From positions 2,379,501-2,443,500 of the forward strand of contig NZ_AYTM02000002.1 of the NCBI RefSeq assembly GCF_000507185.2: DNA of 64,000 nt, read 5' to 3'. The DNA comes from Pseudomonas syringae KCTC 12500 (GTDB taxonomy: Bacteria > Pseudomonadota > Gammaproteobacteria > Pseudomonadales > Pseudomonadaceae). The notes under the pieces are model-generated. The model did not search any database. It had not been told where the DNA came from and saw only the letters and a list, made by a program, of their open reading frames with translations. The position numbers and the translations under genes are program-made. The stretch's first letter is position 1; each line of letters starts with the position of its first letter. Shown here one piece after another: positions 20,174-29,973 of the stretch.

Positions 20174-20359
20174 AGAGACTCCGTGCCGAATGATTGGAGT
20201 CGCCGGGTCCGTGGCTTGCCATTCAGCTGATAAATTTAGTGGGTGTTTTTACGCTATTTGAACGAGCAATCTTCAAGCAATGCTTCGGCCATCAAGGTCG
20301 TTACTTGAGAGCGGAGCGAGACATTTACAGATGATGGCAGTTCAATATTAAACTAAATT

Positions 20360-21280
20360 TTAATAGAGTACTTCAACTAACGGCAACTGCATGGCGCCCA
20401 CCTCCGCCTGAAGAAAATCGCTGAGGCGTCGCAACCGCTCTGCGCCGGGCCTCGTACGCGGCCAGACCAGATAATAGTTTTCGCCACTGAACACCGCCGT
20501 GCGCCACGGCAGGCTCAGACGGGCCTGCGCCACGTCCTCGGCGACCATCAGTAGATCACCCATCGACACACCGTAGCCACGTGCTGCGGCAATCATGCCT
20601 AGCTCCAGGGTGTCGAAGACCTGCCCGCCTTTGAGCGACACCTGATCGGCCAGACCCATGCGGTTCAGCCAGGTGCGCCAGTCACGGCGATCAGGGGTGG
20701 GATGCAGCAATTCAGCCTTTGCCAGGCGTTCGACGTCCCATGGCGGGTCCTGCAACAAGGTGGGCGCACCCACTGGAATAAGTAATTCGGGAAACAGCAG
20801 TGTGGCTTCCCAGTCCGACGGGAAATGCCCCTGGCTGAGCAGAATCGCGCAGTCAAAAGGCTCTTGGGTAAAGTCCACCGCATCGATTTCCATCCACGCG
20901 CTGGTCAGTTGCACCTCGTTGCCCACCTGCAGATGACGAAAACGGCTGAGCCGCGCGAGCAGCCAGCGCATGGTCAGAGTGGACGGGGCTTTCATGCGCA
21001 GAATGCCCTCGTCGGTCTGCAAGGTGCTGCAAGCGCGTTCCAGTGCCAGGAACCCATCGCGTACGCCGGGCAATAGCGCGCGTGCCGATTCAGTGAGCTG
21101 CAAGTTACGCCCGTTGCGCTGAAACAAGCGGCAGGCAAAGTGCTCTTCCAGCGTACGAATATGCCGGCTTACTGCACTTTGGGTGATCGAAAGTTCCTCG
21201 GCCGCGCGGGTAAACGAGGTATGCCGCGCAGCCGCTTCAAAAGCCCTTAGTGCATAAAGAGGAGGGAGGCTACGGGGCAT
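20360..21280 (-). CDS. LysR-family transcriptional regulator (GcvA-like)
   Basis: A 306-aa LTTR. The N-terminal winged HTH (residues ~5-63) contains AARHTSFTRAAEELSITQSAVSRH in segments typical of the GcvA/AmpR group, and a LysR substrate-binding domain spans ~90-295. No adjacent metabolic gene is oriented as an obvious target; the divergent neighbour is the MATE pump, 166 bp away, which it might control. That link is inference. Confidence 0.88.
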   Translation of the reverse strand: MPRSLPPLYALRAFEAAARHTSFTRAAEELSITQSAVSRHIRTLEEHFACRLFQRNGRNLQLTESARALLPGVRDGFLALERACSTLQTDEGILRMKAPSTLTMRWLLARLSRFRHLQVGNEVQLTSAWMEIDAVDFTQEPFDCAILLSQGHFPSDWEATLLFPELLIPVGAPTLLQDPPWDVERLAKAELLHPTPDRRDWRTWLNRMGLADQVSLKGGQVFDTLELGMIAAARGYGVSMGDLLMVAEDVAQARLSLPWRTAVFSGENYYLVWPRTRPGAERLRRLSDFLQAEVGAMQLPLVEVLY

Positions 21281-21446
21281 GGAGCGCTTCCTGCGAACGA
21301 TGAACGGCTACTTTACTGCAAATGCTGAAAATAGCTTCAGATGAGTTTTAGTCATGCTGAGCATCGGATTTATCGTTTTGTGTTTAGTCGAGCAACTGCC
21401 CAGAATACGTCGCTCATTCGTCCCTTTGCCGTAGAGCTCCGTCACC

Positions 21447-22829
21447 ATGCAGCCGTCCGCCCTCAAAGAACTCTGGATCATCCTGCGCCTGGCGGGGCCG
21501 CTGATTGCGTCACAGATGGCGCACATGCTGATGGTCTTCACCGACACCGTGATGATGGGCAAGATCGGCCCGGAGGCCTTGGCCGGCGGGGGGCTGGGCG
21601 CTGCCACGTACAGCTTCGTGTCGTTCTTTTGCGTCGGCGTGATGGCCGCGGTCGGCACGCTGGTTTCGATCCGTCACGGTGCCGGCGACACCGAAGGCGC
21701 GACCCGTCTGACCCAGGCCGGTCTGTGGCTGGCCTGGGGCATGGCGCTGGTTGCCGCGCTGTTGCTGTGGAACCTCGAACCCATCCTGTTGCAGTTCGGT
21801 CAGGCCGAAGCCAACGTGCATATGGCGGCTCAATTTCTGATCACCCTGCCCTTCGCCCTGCCCGGCCTGCTCAGCTTCATGGCATTGCGCGGCTTCACCA
21901 GCGCACTGGGTCGTGCGGGGCCGGTGATGACCATCAGCCTGGCCGGTGCGGCAGCCAATTTCGTGCTCAATTACGCATTGATCCATCAATGGCTGGGGCT
22001 GCCCAACCTGGGGCTGATGGGCATCGGGCTGGTCACCGCGATCGTCACCAACTGCATGGCCCTCGCGCTGGCGCTGCATATCAGGCGGCATCCGGCCTAC
22101 GCGGCGTACCCGATCAGAAAAGGGCTTTCGAAACTGTCACGCAGCCATCTGGGCGAGCTATGGCGTCTCGGTTTGCCGATTGGCGGCACTTATGCCGTGG
22201 AAGTCGGGCTGTTCACTTTTGCGGCGTTCTGCATGGGCGCGATGGGCAGCACGCAGATGGCGGCGCACCAGATCGCCCTGCAGACCGTGTCCATGGCGTT
22301 CATGGTTCCGGTGGGGATGTCCTACGCGGTCACCATGCGTATCGGCCAGCATTATGGAGCAGGCAACCTGTTGATGGTGCGCATGGCCGGGCGTTTGGGC
22401 ATCGGTTTTGGCGGCTGTGTGATGCTCATGTTCGGGCTGCTGTTCTGGCTGGCGCCGCACCTGGTCATCGGGCTGTTTCTGGACATCAATGACCCGGCGT
22501 TTGCCGAGATCGTGGTATTGGCCACAAAACTGCTGGCCATTGCCGCCTTGTTCGAGTTTTTCGACGGCACCCAGACCATTGCCATGGGCGCCATTCGTGG
22601 GCTCAAGGATGCACGCACCACCTTCCTGATCGGCCTGGGCTGCTACTGGCTGATCGCCGCGCCTGCCGCGTGGTTGCTCGGTTTCTCTACCGATGCCGGT
22701 GCTTCAGGTGTGTGGTGGGGGCTGGCGCTGGGCCTGTTCTGCTCGGCTGTGGCGCTGACTTATGCGTTTGAATGGAAGACGGCTCGGCTGTTGCGTAGGG
22801 ATGCAGCCGGGGTGGCGGTGCCGGGCTGA
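21447..22829 (+). CDS. MATE-family multidrug efflux transporter (NorM type)
   Basis: A 460-aa protein with 12 predicted membrane helices in two MatE halves (approximately 15-175 and 240-405). The N-terminal block ending in FTDTVMMGKIGPEALAGG is typical of NorM/PmpM. It should expel cationic drugs, with Na+ or H+ exchange. The ATG at 21447 gives MQPSALKELWIILRLAGP, a normal NorM start. It ends 12 bp before the convergent GGDEF-EAL gene. Confidence 0.93.
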   Translation: MQPSALKELWIILRLAGPLIASQMAHMLMVFTDTVMMGKIGPEALAGGGLGAATYSFVSFFCVGVMAAVGTLVSIRHGAGDTEGATRLTQAGLWLAWGMALVAALLLWNLEPILLQFGQAEANVHMAAQFLITLPFALPGLLSFMALRGFTSALGRAGPVMTISLAGAAANFVLNYALIHQWLGLPNLGLMGIGLVTAIVTNCMALALALHIRRHPAYAAYPIRKGLSKLSRSHLGELWRLGLPIGGTYAVEVGLFTFAAFCMGAMGSTQMAAHQIALQTVSMAFMVPVGMSYAVTMRIGQHYGAGNLLMVRMAGRLGIGFGGCVMLMFGLLFWLAPHLVIGLFLDINDPAFAEIVVLATKLLAIAALFEFFDGTQTIAMGAIRGLKDARTTFLIGLGCYWLIAAPAAWLLGFSTDAGASGVWWGLALGLFCSAVALTYAFEWKTARLLRRDAAGVAVPG

Positions 22830-22841
22830 TCCGGCGCACCG

Positions 22842-24506
22842 TCACCCGGACCTGGATGTACCTGCGTGCGCGGCTTGCGAACGCAGATAGGTCACCAGTT
22901 CTTCCACCGGCAGCGGCCGACTGATCAGATAGCCTTGCACCTGATTGCAGCCAAAACTGCGCAGCAACTCCAGTTGCCCGGCGGTTTCCACACCCTCGGC
23001 GACCACCTCCAGGTTCAGGTTGTGCGCCAGATTGATCATGGCGTTGACCAGCTTGCGGTTCTCTTCGCGTAACTCCATCTGCCCGACAAAGCCCATGTCG
23101 ATCTTGAGTAGCGCGATGGGCAGGCTGTTGAGGTGCATGAACGACGAATAGCCGGTGCCGAAATCATCCAGCGAAAAGCGCACGCCCAGTTGCCGCAATG
23201 CATCCATGGTCTGCCTGACCTGATCGCTGCGCCGCATGACGGCGGTTTCGGTGAGTTCGAACTCCAGCCAGCGTGGGTCGACATTGTGTTCCGCGATCAG
23301 GCGATTCAAGGTCGGCAGCAACTGGCTGTCCTGAAACTGCCGGAACGACAGGTTGATCGCCATGTGCAGCGGGGCAAAGCCTTGTTCGCGCAGGGCCTGC
23401 ATGTCACGCAATGCGCGGAAGATGACCCAGTAGCCGAGCGGCACGATCAGGCCGCTTTGCTCGGCCAGTGGCACGAACTCGCTGGGTGGCAGCAGCCCGC
23501 GCTCCTGATGGCGCCAGCGCACCAGCGCTTCCAGGCCGACGATACGCCCGCTGTCCAGGCACAGACGCGGCTGGTAATGCAGTTCCAGCTCATCGCGGCG
23601 CAAGGCGCGTCGCAGTTCACCTTCCAGGTCGGTGAGGCTGCGGGCGTTGCGGTTGATGCGCTCGTCGAACAGGTGATAGGTGCAGCCCTGCATGCTCTTG
23701 GCCTGACGCATGGCGATATGCGCATGCCACATCAGCGGGTCGGCTTCGGGCTGGGCCTGGGAGTGAGCGATGCCCAGGCTGCAACCCAGCAGCAGGCTTT
23801 CGCCATCGACCCAATAGGGTTCGGCCAGCACGTCGGTGATACGTTCGGCCATTTGCAGGGCACGTTCGGGGGCTGTTCGGGTGTCGATCAACAGGGCGAA
23901 TTCGTCGCCCCCCAGGCGGGCGATCTGATCGCCGGCATCGAGCTGGTTTTTCAAGCGCGCCACGACTTGCAGGATCAATCGGTCGCCGGCCTGATGACCC
24001 AGTGAATCGTTGGCGCGGCGAAAGTTGTCCAGGTCCAGATGCCCCAGCGCCACGCCGCCGCCTTCGCTCAGGCGAGCCGAGAGCAGCGCCTGAAAACCCT
24101 GGCGGTTGGCGATGCCGGTCAACGGGTCCTGGCCGACCAGGCGTCGCAGGCTGTCTTCCAGGCGACTGCGCTCGTGGACATAGCGCAGGCAGCGCCGAAG
24201 CGTGTCACCGGTCAAGGCATCGCGCACCAGCCAGTCACTGACGCCGGTCGGTCCGACCAGTGGTTCGGTCTCGAGCAGCACTACGGTAGGCAACAGGCAG
24301 GCCCCGGTCCTGGGCTGCAGATCAGGCGTGGTCAGCAGCACGGTATTGCGCTCGTTAGCGTAACGGGCACTGAAAACGTCCCAGTTCGCGCCATGCAGAA
24401 GTATCACGTTGCCTCCCGGCGCAGTGAGGCAGCCGCTAAGCAGCGACTGCCAGAAAGGCTCGTGCGCCAATAACAGCAATCGCAAGGGTTCGACAGGTGT
24501 AGGCAA
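22842..24506 (-). CDS. GGDEF-EAL cyclic-di-GMP signalling protein
   Basis: A 554-aa protein. Residues ~1-120 resemble a degenerate receiver domain: the fold is plausible but there is no clear phospho-acceptor motif. A GGDEF domain follows (~125-285, RLGGDEFALL intact) and then an EAL domain (~300-545) with GLEALVRW, the substrate-site NLSFRQFQ and DDFGTGYSS segments, and GVETAGQ. Both catalytic signatures look intact, so it could make or degrade c-di-GMP, or use GGDEF as a GTP-binding regulator of the EAL phosphodiesterase. It is divergent from rep. Confidence 0.9.
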   Translation of the reverse strand: MPTPVEPLRLLLLAHEPFWQSLLSGCLTAPGGNVILLHGANWDVFSARYANERNTVLLTTPDLQPRTGACLLPTVVLLETEPLVGPTGVSDWLVRDALTGDTLRRCLRYVHERSRLEDSLRRLVGQDPLTGIANRQGFQALLSARLSEGGGVALGHLDLDNFRRANDSLGHQAGDRLILQVVARLKNQLDAGDQIARLGGDEFALLIDTRTAPERALQMAERITDVLAEPYWVDGESLLLGCSLGIAHSQAQPEADPLMWHAHIAMRQAKSMQGCTYHLFDERINRNARSLTDLEGELRRALRRDELELHYQPRLCLDSGRIVGLEALVRWRHQERGLLPPSEFVPLAEQSGLIVPLGYWVIFRALRDMQALREQGFAPLHMAINLSFRQFQDSQLLPTLNRLIAEHNVDPRWLEFELTETAVMRRSDQVRQTMDALRQLGVRFSLDDFGTGYSSFMHLNSLPIALLKIDMGFVGQMELREENRKLVNAMINLAHNLNLEVVAEGVETAGQLELLRSFGCNQVQGYLISRPLPVEELVTYLRSQAAHAGTSRSG

Positions 24507-24710
24507 TCTAACTTCCTAAGTGCAAAGGAAAAACCGGTGGCCGCTCTCTCGCAGGAGCGCGACAAATACACGTATCGCGCGTCGCGGCGCAAATGTAACA
24601 AAAACAGAAGAATTAGATAGCAGTCACTGTCTGACGACGATGAGCACTGCACAAAACCGTGGGCCTGTTAAAATGCCCGACCTTTTTTGCAGACGACTCT
24701 TCATACCGCC

Positions 24711-26720
24711 ATGTCCCGACTCAATCCCCGGCAGCAGGAAGCCGTGAACTACGTCGGCGGCCCTCTTTTGGTGCTCGCCGGTGCCGGTTCCGGCAAGACC
24801 AGCGTGATCACCCGCAAAATCGCGCACCTGATCCAGAACTGCGGCATTCGCGCCCAGTACATCGTCGCCATGACCTTCACCAACAAGGCCGCGCGCGAGA
24901 TGAAAGAGCGGGTCGGCACGCTGCTCAGGGGCAGCGAAGGACGCGGCCTGACGGTCTCGACCTTCCACAACCTGGGCCTGAACATCATCCGCAAAGAGCA
25001 CACGCGGCTGGGCTACAAACCGGGCTTCTCGATCTTTGACGAAACCGACGTCAAGGCGCTGATGACCGACATCATGCAGAAAGAGTATTCCGGCGACGAC
25101 GGTGTCGACGAAATCAAGAACATGATCGGCTCGTGGAAAAACGACCTGATCCTGCCCGCCGAGGCGCTGGAAAACGCCCGCAATCCCAAGGAACAGACCG
25201 CCGCCATCGTTTACACCCACTATCAGCGCACGCTCAAGGCGTACAACGCGGTGGACTTCGACGATCTGATTCTGCTGCCGGTCAAGCTGTTCCAGGAACA
25301 CGCCGACATCCTGGAAAAGTGGCAGAACAAGGTGCGTTACCTGCTGGTCGACGAATATCAGGACACCAACGCCAGCCAGTACCTGCTGGTGAAGCTGCTG
25401 ATCGGTACGCGCCATCAGTTCACCGTGGTGGGCGACGACGACCAGTCGATCTACGCCTGGCGTGGCGCGCGGCCGGAAAACCTGATGCTGCTCAAGGACG
25501 ACTACCCGTCGTTGAAAGTGGTGATGCTGGAGCAGAACTACCGTTCGACGAGCCGCATTCTGCGTTGCGCCAACGTGCTGATCTCCAACAACCCGCACGC
25601 CTTCGAAAAACAACTGTGGTCCGAGATGGGCCACGGCGACGAGATCCGCGTGATCCGCTGCCGCAACGAAGACGCCGAGGCCGAGCGGGTGGCCATGGAA
25701 ATCCTCACCCTGCACCTGCGCACCGACCGCCCGTACAGCGATTTCGCCATTCTGTATCGCGGCAACTATCAGGCCAAACTGATCGAGCTGAAATTGCAGC
25801 ACCATCAGGTGCCGTATCGACTGTCGGGCGGCAACAGTTTCTTCGGCCGCCAGGAAGTGAAGGACCTGATGGCTTATTTCCGTCTGCTGGTGAACCCGGA
25901 CGACGACAACGCCTTCCTGCGGGTGATCAACGTTCCGCGTCGCGAGATCGGCTCGACCACGCTGGAAAAGCTCGGTAATTACGCCACCGAGCGCAAGGTG
26001 TCGATGTACGCCGCCACCGACGAGATCGGCCTGGGCGAGCATCTGGACAGCCGATTCACCGACCGTTTGCAGCGCTTCAAGCGCTGGATGGACGGCGTGC
26101 GTCAGCAGTGCGCGCAGAACGATCCCATCGCCGCGCTGCGCAGCATGGTCATGGACATCGACTACGAGAACTGGCTGCGGCAGAACAGCTCCAGCGAAAA
26201 GGCTGCCGATTACCGGATGAGCAACGTCTGGTTCCTGATCGAGGCGTTGAAAAACACGCTGGAAAAGGACGAAGAAGGTGGTATGACCATCGAGGAAGCC
26301 ATCGGCAAGCTGGTCCTGCGCGACATGCTCGAACGTCAGCAGGAAGAGGAAGACGGTGCCGAAGGCGTGCAGATGATGACCTTGCACGCCTCCAAGGGCC
26401 TGGAATTTCCGTACGTGTTCATCATGGGCATGGAAGAAGAAATCCTGCCGCACCGTTCCAGCATCGAAGCCGACACCATCGAAGAAGAGCGCCGCCTGGC
26501 CTACGTGGGCATCACCCGCGCGCGGCAGACCCTGGCCTTCACCTTCGCCGCCAAGCGCAAGCAGTACGGTGAAATCATCGACTGCGCGCCAAGCCGCTTT
26601 CTGGATGAGCTGCCCCCGGACGACCTGGCCTGGGAAGGCAATGACGACACCCCGACGGAAGTCAAAGCGGTGCGCGGCAACACCGCGCTTGCCGACATTC
26701 GCGCCATGCTGAAACGCTAG
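24711..26720 (+). CDS. rep: ATP-dependent DNA helicase Rep
   Basis: A 669-aa superfamily 1A helicase that unwinds 3'-5' at replication forks and helps restart. The motifs are in order: LAGAGSGKTSVITRKIAHLI (Walker A), VDEYQDTNASQY (Walker B), GDDDQSIYAWRGA, LEQNYRST, TLHASKGLEFPYVF and YVGITRARQTL. Length and sequence fit Rep better than UvrD. I chose the ATG at 24711 (MSRLNPRQQEAVNY), which matches Rep N-termini. xpt follows in the same direction after 51 bp. Confidence 0.97.
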   Translation: MSRLNPRQQEAVNYVGGPLLVLAGAGSGKTSVITRKIAHLIQNCGIRAQYIVAMTFTNKAAREMKERVGTLLRGSEGRGLTVSTFHNLGLNIIRKEHTRLGYKPGFSIFDETDVKALMTDIMQKEYSGDDGVDEIKNMIGSWKNDLILPAEALENARNPKEQTAAIVYTHYQRTLKAYNAVDFDDLILLPVKLFQEHADILEKWQNKVRYLLVDEYQDTNASQYLLVKLLIGTRHQFTVVGDDDQSIYAWRGARPENLMLLKDDYPSLKVVMLEQNYRSTSRILRCANVLISNNPHAFEKQLWSEMGHGDEIRVIRCRNEDAEAERVAMEILTLHLRTDRPYSDFAILYRGNYQAKLIELKLQHHQVPYRLSGGNSFFGRQEVKDLMAYFRLLVNPDDDNAFLRVINVPRREIGSTTLEKLGNYATERKVSMYAATDEIGLGEHLDSRFTDRLQRFKRWMDGVRQQCAQNDPIAALRSMVMDIDYENWLRQNSSSEKAADYRMSNVWFLIEALKNTLEKDEEGGMTIEEAIGKLVLRDMLERQQEEEDGAEGVQMMTLHASKGLEFPYVFIMGMEEEILPHRSSIEADTIEEERRLAYVGITRARQTLAFTFAAKRKQYGEIIDCAPSRFLDELPPDDLAWEGNDDTPTEVKAVRGNTALADIRAMLKR

Positions 26721-26735
26721 CCGACACCCTATTGA

Positions 26736-27341
<606 letters not shown>

Positions 27342-27355
27342 GGCTCCCGAGGGCG

Positions 27356-27472
27356 GACGCGGAGCGTCCGGAAAGGCATACGACGCGGAGCGCCGCACGA
27401 TAGTTGCGGTTATCGTTCCGCACGCTCCCGCGTGGGAATGCCGTTCGTGACGCTCTGCGTCATAGCGTGCGT
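27356..27472. repeat. Dispersed palindromic repeat, GACGCGGAGC...GCTCTGCGTC type
   Basis: The segment contains GACGCGGAGCGCCGCACGAT, an ATCGTTCCGCACGCTCC core and GACGCTCTGCGTC, the same family as at 10917-11040. It fills the gap between the convergent xpt and fisR-like genes and may form a hairpin that ends transcription from both sides. No gene is present. Confidence 0.6.
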
Positions 27473-27475
27473 GCT

Positions 27476-28795
27476 TCAGCGCCGAATGCCTAGGGCACGC
27501 AAACGTCGATACAAAGTGCGTTCGCTCAGTCCCAGTTCTCTGGCCAGTTCGCTGCGCGAGCCGTTGAACACTCGCAGCGCATGGGCGAGTTTTTCCAGGC
27601 TGTCGTCCTGCTGGCGGTACGTCACGCCACCCGCCTCGCCCTGCCCACGTACTTCGGCGGGCAGATCCTGCGCGCGAATGATGCCGTCATCGGTAAATAA
27701 ACGGGCGCGTTCGAGTATGTTGCGCAGCTCGCGAATGTTGCCGGGGTAGCTGTACAAACTCAGCAGCTTCATGGCCTCGGCGTCGACACGCGGCGCGGCG
27801 CCAGGCGCGATGCGTTGCAGCAGGCTATCGATCAGCAGCGGCAGGTCTTCACTGCGTTCACGCAGGGCCGGCAGGCGAATCGGAAAGGCGCTGATGCGGT
27901 AAAACAAATCCTGGCGAAAGCTGCCGTCGGCGACCATCTCCCTGAGCGGTTTATGCGTGGCGACCACCAGCCGAAAATCCGAGTGCACCGTGCGCAGACT
28001 GCCCACCGGACGAAAACTGCCCGATTCAATCAGCCGCAACAGCTTGACCTGCATGGCCAGCGGCACTTCGCCGATCTCATCAAGGAATAACGTCCCGCCA
28101 TGAGCGGCTTCGGCCAGACCGGTCTTGCGCTGCAATGCGCCAGTGAATGCGCCCTTCTCATAGCCGAACAGCTCGCTTTCCAGCAGGGTTTCGGTAAGCC
28201 CGGTGCAATCGACCACCACCAGCGGCCCGGCGGACCTGGCGCTGCTGGCGTGCAGTGCGCGCGCGAACAATTCCTTGCCGGTACCCGACTCGCCCTGCAG
28301 CAACACCGGAATCTGCGCGGGCGCAGCGCGTTGCAGAGCGCTCAGCACTTCTTTGAACGCCGCCGAGCGCCCTACCAGCCCATGTTGCTGCGGCTGGACG
28401 GAGGCTACCGCCACCGAGCTCAGTCGCTCGACATAAGCGATCACCTCACCCTGATCGTCGAGAATCGGCCGCAGCTCGACATCCACATGCTCGGGGCCGC
28501 GCGGCGTGTGATGAATGTGCAGCAGACGCTCCGGGAGCCGCGTTTCATGGGCCTTGCGCATCGGGCAATGCTCACCGGCCTGGTCACACGGCACCGCAAA
28601 CTGATGCGACACCCGATAACACTTCTCGCCCACATGCGGCGTGCCTTCGACGCCGAACTGACGCTGGTAGGCAGTGTTGGCGGCAATGATGTTGTAGTCG
28701 GTGTCGAGCACGATGGTCGGTCGCAGATCATGTTCGAGGTATGACACCAGCGACTGCATGCGACTGCCGGGAAAATCGGTGGCGATGAGGTTCAT
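27476..28795 (-). CDS. fisR: FisR-like sigma-54-dependent sulfane-sulfur regulator
   Basis: A 439-aa enhancer-binding protein. The N-terminal PAS-like domain (~15-125) has Cys59, Cys70 and Cys77 in a C-x10-C-x6-C pattern. This is the spacing known for the sulfane-sulfur-sensing cysteines of Cupriavidus FisR. A central AAA+ domain (~140-370) has GESGTGKE, the sigma-54 contact GAFTGA and [11 protein letters not shown]; a Fis-type HTH ends the protein ([20 protein letters not shown]). I chose the ATG at 28795, preceded by CAGGAG. It is divergent from persulfide dioxygenase and SQR, which it very probably activates when polysulfide accumulates. Confidence 0.9.
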   Translation of the reverse strand: MNLIATDFPGSRMQSLVSYLEHDLRPTIVLDTDYNIIAANTAYQRQFGVEGTPHVGEKCYRVSHQFAVPCDQAGEHCPMRKAHETRLPERLLHIHHTPRGPEHVDVELRPILDDQGEVIAYVERLSSVAVASVQPQQHGLVGRSAAFKEVLSALQRAAPAQIPVLLQGESGTGKELFARALHASSARSAGPLVVVDCTGLTETLLESELFGYEKGAFTGALQRKTGLAEAAHGGTLFLDEIGEVPLAMQVKLLRLIESGSFRPVGSLRTVHSDFRLVVATHKPLREMVADGSFRQDLFYRISAFPIRLPALRERSEDLPLLIDSLLQRIAPGAAPRVDAEAMKLLSLYSYPGNIRELRNILERARLFTDDGIIRAQDLPAEVRGQGEAGGVTYRQQDDSLEKLAHALRVFNGSRSELARELGLSERTLYRRLRALGIRR

Positions 28796-28862
28796 GGGTG
28801 CTCCTGAAGATTGGACGCAGCTTAACCCATCCGCCTGCCAGCTTGTGCCACGGACTGCCAAA

Positions 28863-28885
28863 TGACTGCCAGAATGTGGCAGTCA
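28863..28885. promoter_or_regulatory. Candidate FisR upstream activating site, 9-bp inverted repeat
   Basis: TGACTGCCA and its exact inverse TGGCAGTCA are separated by 5 bp. A further GACTGCCA lies just upstream (~28850) and a TGGCA-N5-TGCCA lies at 28991-29005. The perfect repeat sits ~83 bp before the candidate -24/-12 promoter, the expected distance for a sigma-54 activator site. Binding by the adjacent FisR-like protein is inference. Confidence 0.55.
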
Positions 28886-28967
28886 GCGACCTGCGGCAGG
28901 CCATCGAGGTGTTTTGCAAAACCGCAAAACGCCTTGTATTTATTAGCCTGAAGGGGCTTTGCAGTGA

Positions 28968-28983
28968 TTGGCATGGTTATTGA
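28968..28983 (+). promoter_or_regulatory. Candidate sigma-54 (-24/-12) promoter for the sulfide-oxidation operon
   Basis: TTGGCATGGTTATTGA matches the sigma-54 pattern TGGCAC-N5-TTGC, with GG and G(A) separated by 10 bp; the -12 element has GA in place of GC. It lies ~79 bp before the persulfide dioxygenase ATG, and the divergent gene encodes a sigma-54 activator. Confidence 0.55.
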
Positions 28984-29061
28984 GACATCATGGCAACGAC
29001 TGCCAACCGTCCGGCCTGGCCAAACGGGCCTTGAGGCGATTTACAGCCATGGGAATTGCAC

Positions 29062-29946
29062 ATGATCATCGGTGAAAAACTTCATGTCGAAGCGCTCTTC
29101 GACACGCATACCTGGACCATCAGCTATCTGGTGATGGACCTGCACAGCAAGCAATGTGCGCTGATCGACAGCGTGCTCGATTACGACCCTAAGTCCGGCC
29201 GCACCAGGACCGAGTCCGCCGACCGGATGATCGAACGGGCGCAGTCGCTGGGCGCCTCGGTGCAGTGGATTTTCGAAACCCACGTGCACGCCGATCACCT
29301 CTCGGCAGCGCCGTATCTGAAACAGAGATTGGGTGGGCAAATTGTCATCGGCAGCCATATCACTGCCGTGCAGGAAACCTTCGGCACGCTGTTCAACGCG
29401 CCGTCTGACTTTGCCCGCAATGGCAGCCAGTTCGATGTGCTGCTGGAGGACAACGCGTCGTTCGCCCTCGGCACGCTTGAGGTCAAGGCCATGCACACGC
29501 CCGGACACACGCCGGCGTGCATGAGTTACCTGGTGCAAGTCGGTGACGCCACGGTCGCGTTTGTCGGCGATACGCTGTTCATGCCCGATTACGGCACCGC
29601 TCGTTGCGACTTCCCGGGTGCCGATGCGCGCACGCTGTATCGCTCGATCAAGAAGCTGCTGGCGCTGCCGCCGGAGACCCTGCTGTTCATGTGCCACGAC
29701 TACCTGCCCAATGGCCGGGAGCTGAAGTACATGACCACGGTTGCCGAACAGCGCGCCAGCAACATCCATGTGCACGACGGGGTGGATGAGGACGCGTTCG
29801 TCGGCATGCGCGAAGCCCGTGACGCAACGCTGGACATGCCGGTGCTGATGCTGCCTGCGGTGCAGGTCAACATGCGCTGCGGACACTTTCCCGAGCCGGA
29901 AGACAACGGCGTCGTCTACCTGAAGATCCCGCTCAATGCCCTTTGA
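29062..29946 (+). CDS. MBL-fold persulfide dioxygenase (ETHE1/Blh-like)
   Basis: A 294-aa metallo-beta-lactamase-fold protein with the metal motif THVHADH near residue 75, HTPGHTPA and FVGDTLF (Asp ligand), then CHDYLPNG (His ligand). In ETHE1/PDO proteins a single Fe(II) held by two His and one Asp oxidises glutathione persulfide to sulfite. The position between a FisR-like regulator and SQR supports the persulfide role over a generic hydrolase. I chose the ATG at 29062 (GGGAA site upstream); a TTG 6 bp earlier is in frame. Confidence 0.88.
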   Translation: MIIGEKLHVEALFDTHTWTISYLVMDLHSKQCALIDSVLDYDPKSGRTRTESADRMIERAQSLGASVQWIFETHVHADHLSAAPYLKQRLGGQIVIGSHITAVQETFGTLFNAPSDFARNGSQFDVLLEDNASFALGTLEVKAMHTPGHTPACMSYLVQVGDATVAFVGDTLFMPDYGTARCDFPGADARTLYRSIKKLLALPPETLLFMCHDYLPNGRELKYMTTVAEQRASNIHVHDGVDEDAFVGMREARDATLDMPVLMLPAVQVNMRCGHFPEPEDNGVVYLKIPLNAL

Positions 29947-29973
29947 CCGCTGCCCGCTCTGGAAAACCCTGTG

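Noticed and set aside
24711..26720. UvrD/PcrA or a GajB-like helicase linked to the OLD gene
   Set aside because: Sequence and start match Rep, and it is 26 kb from the OLD gene in core DNA.
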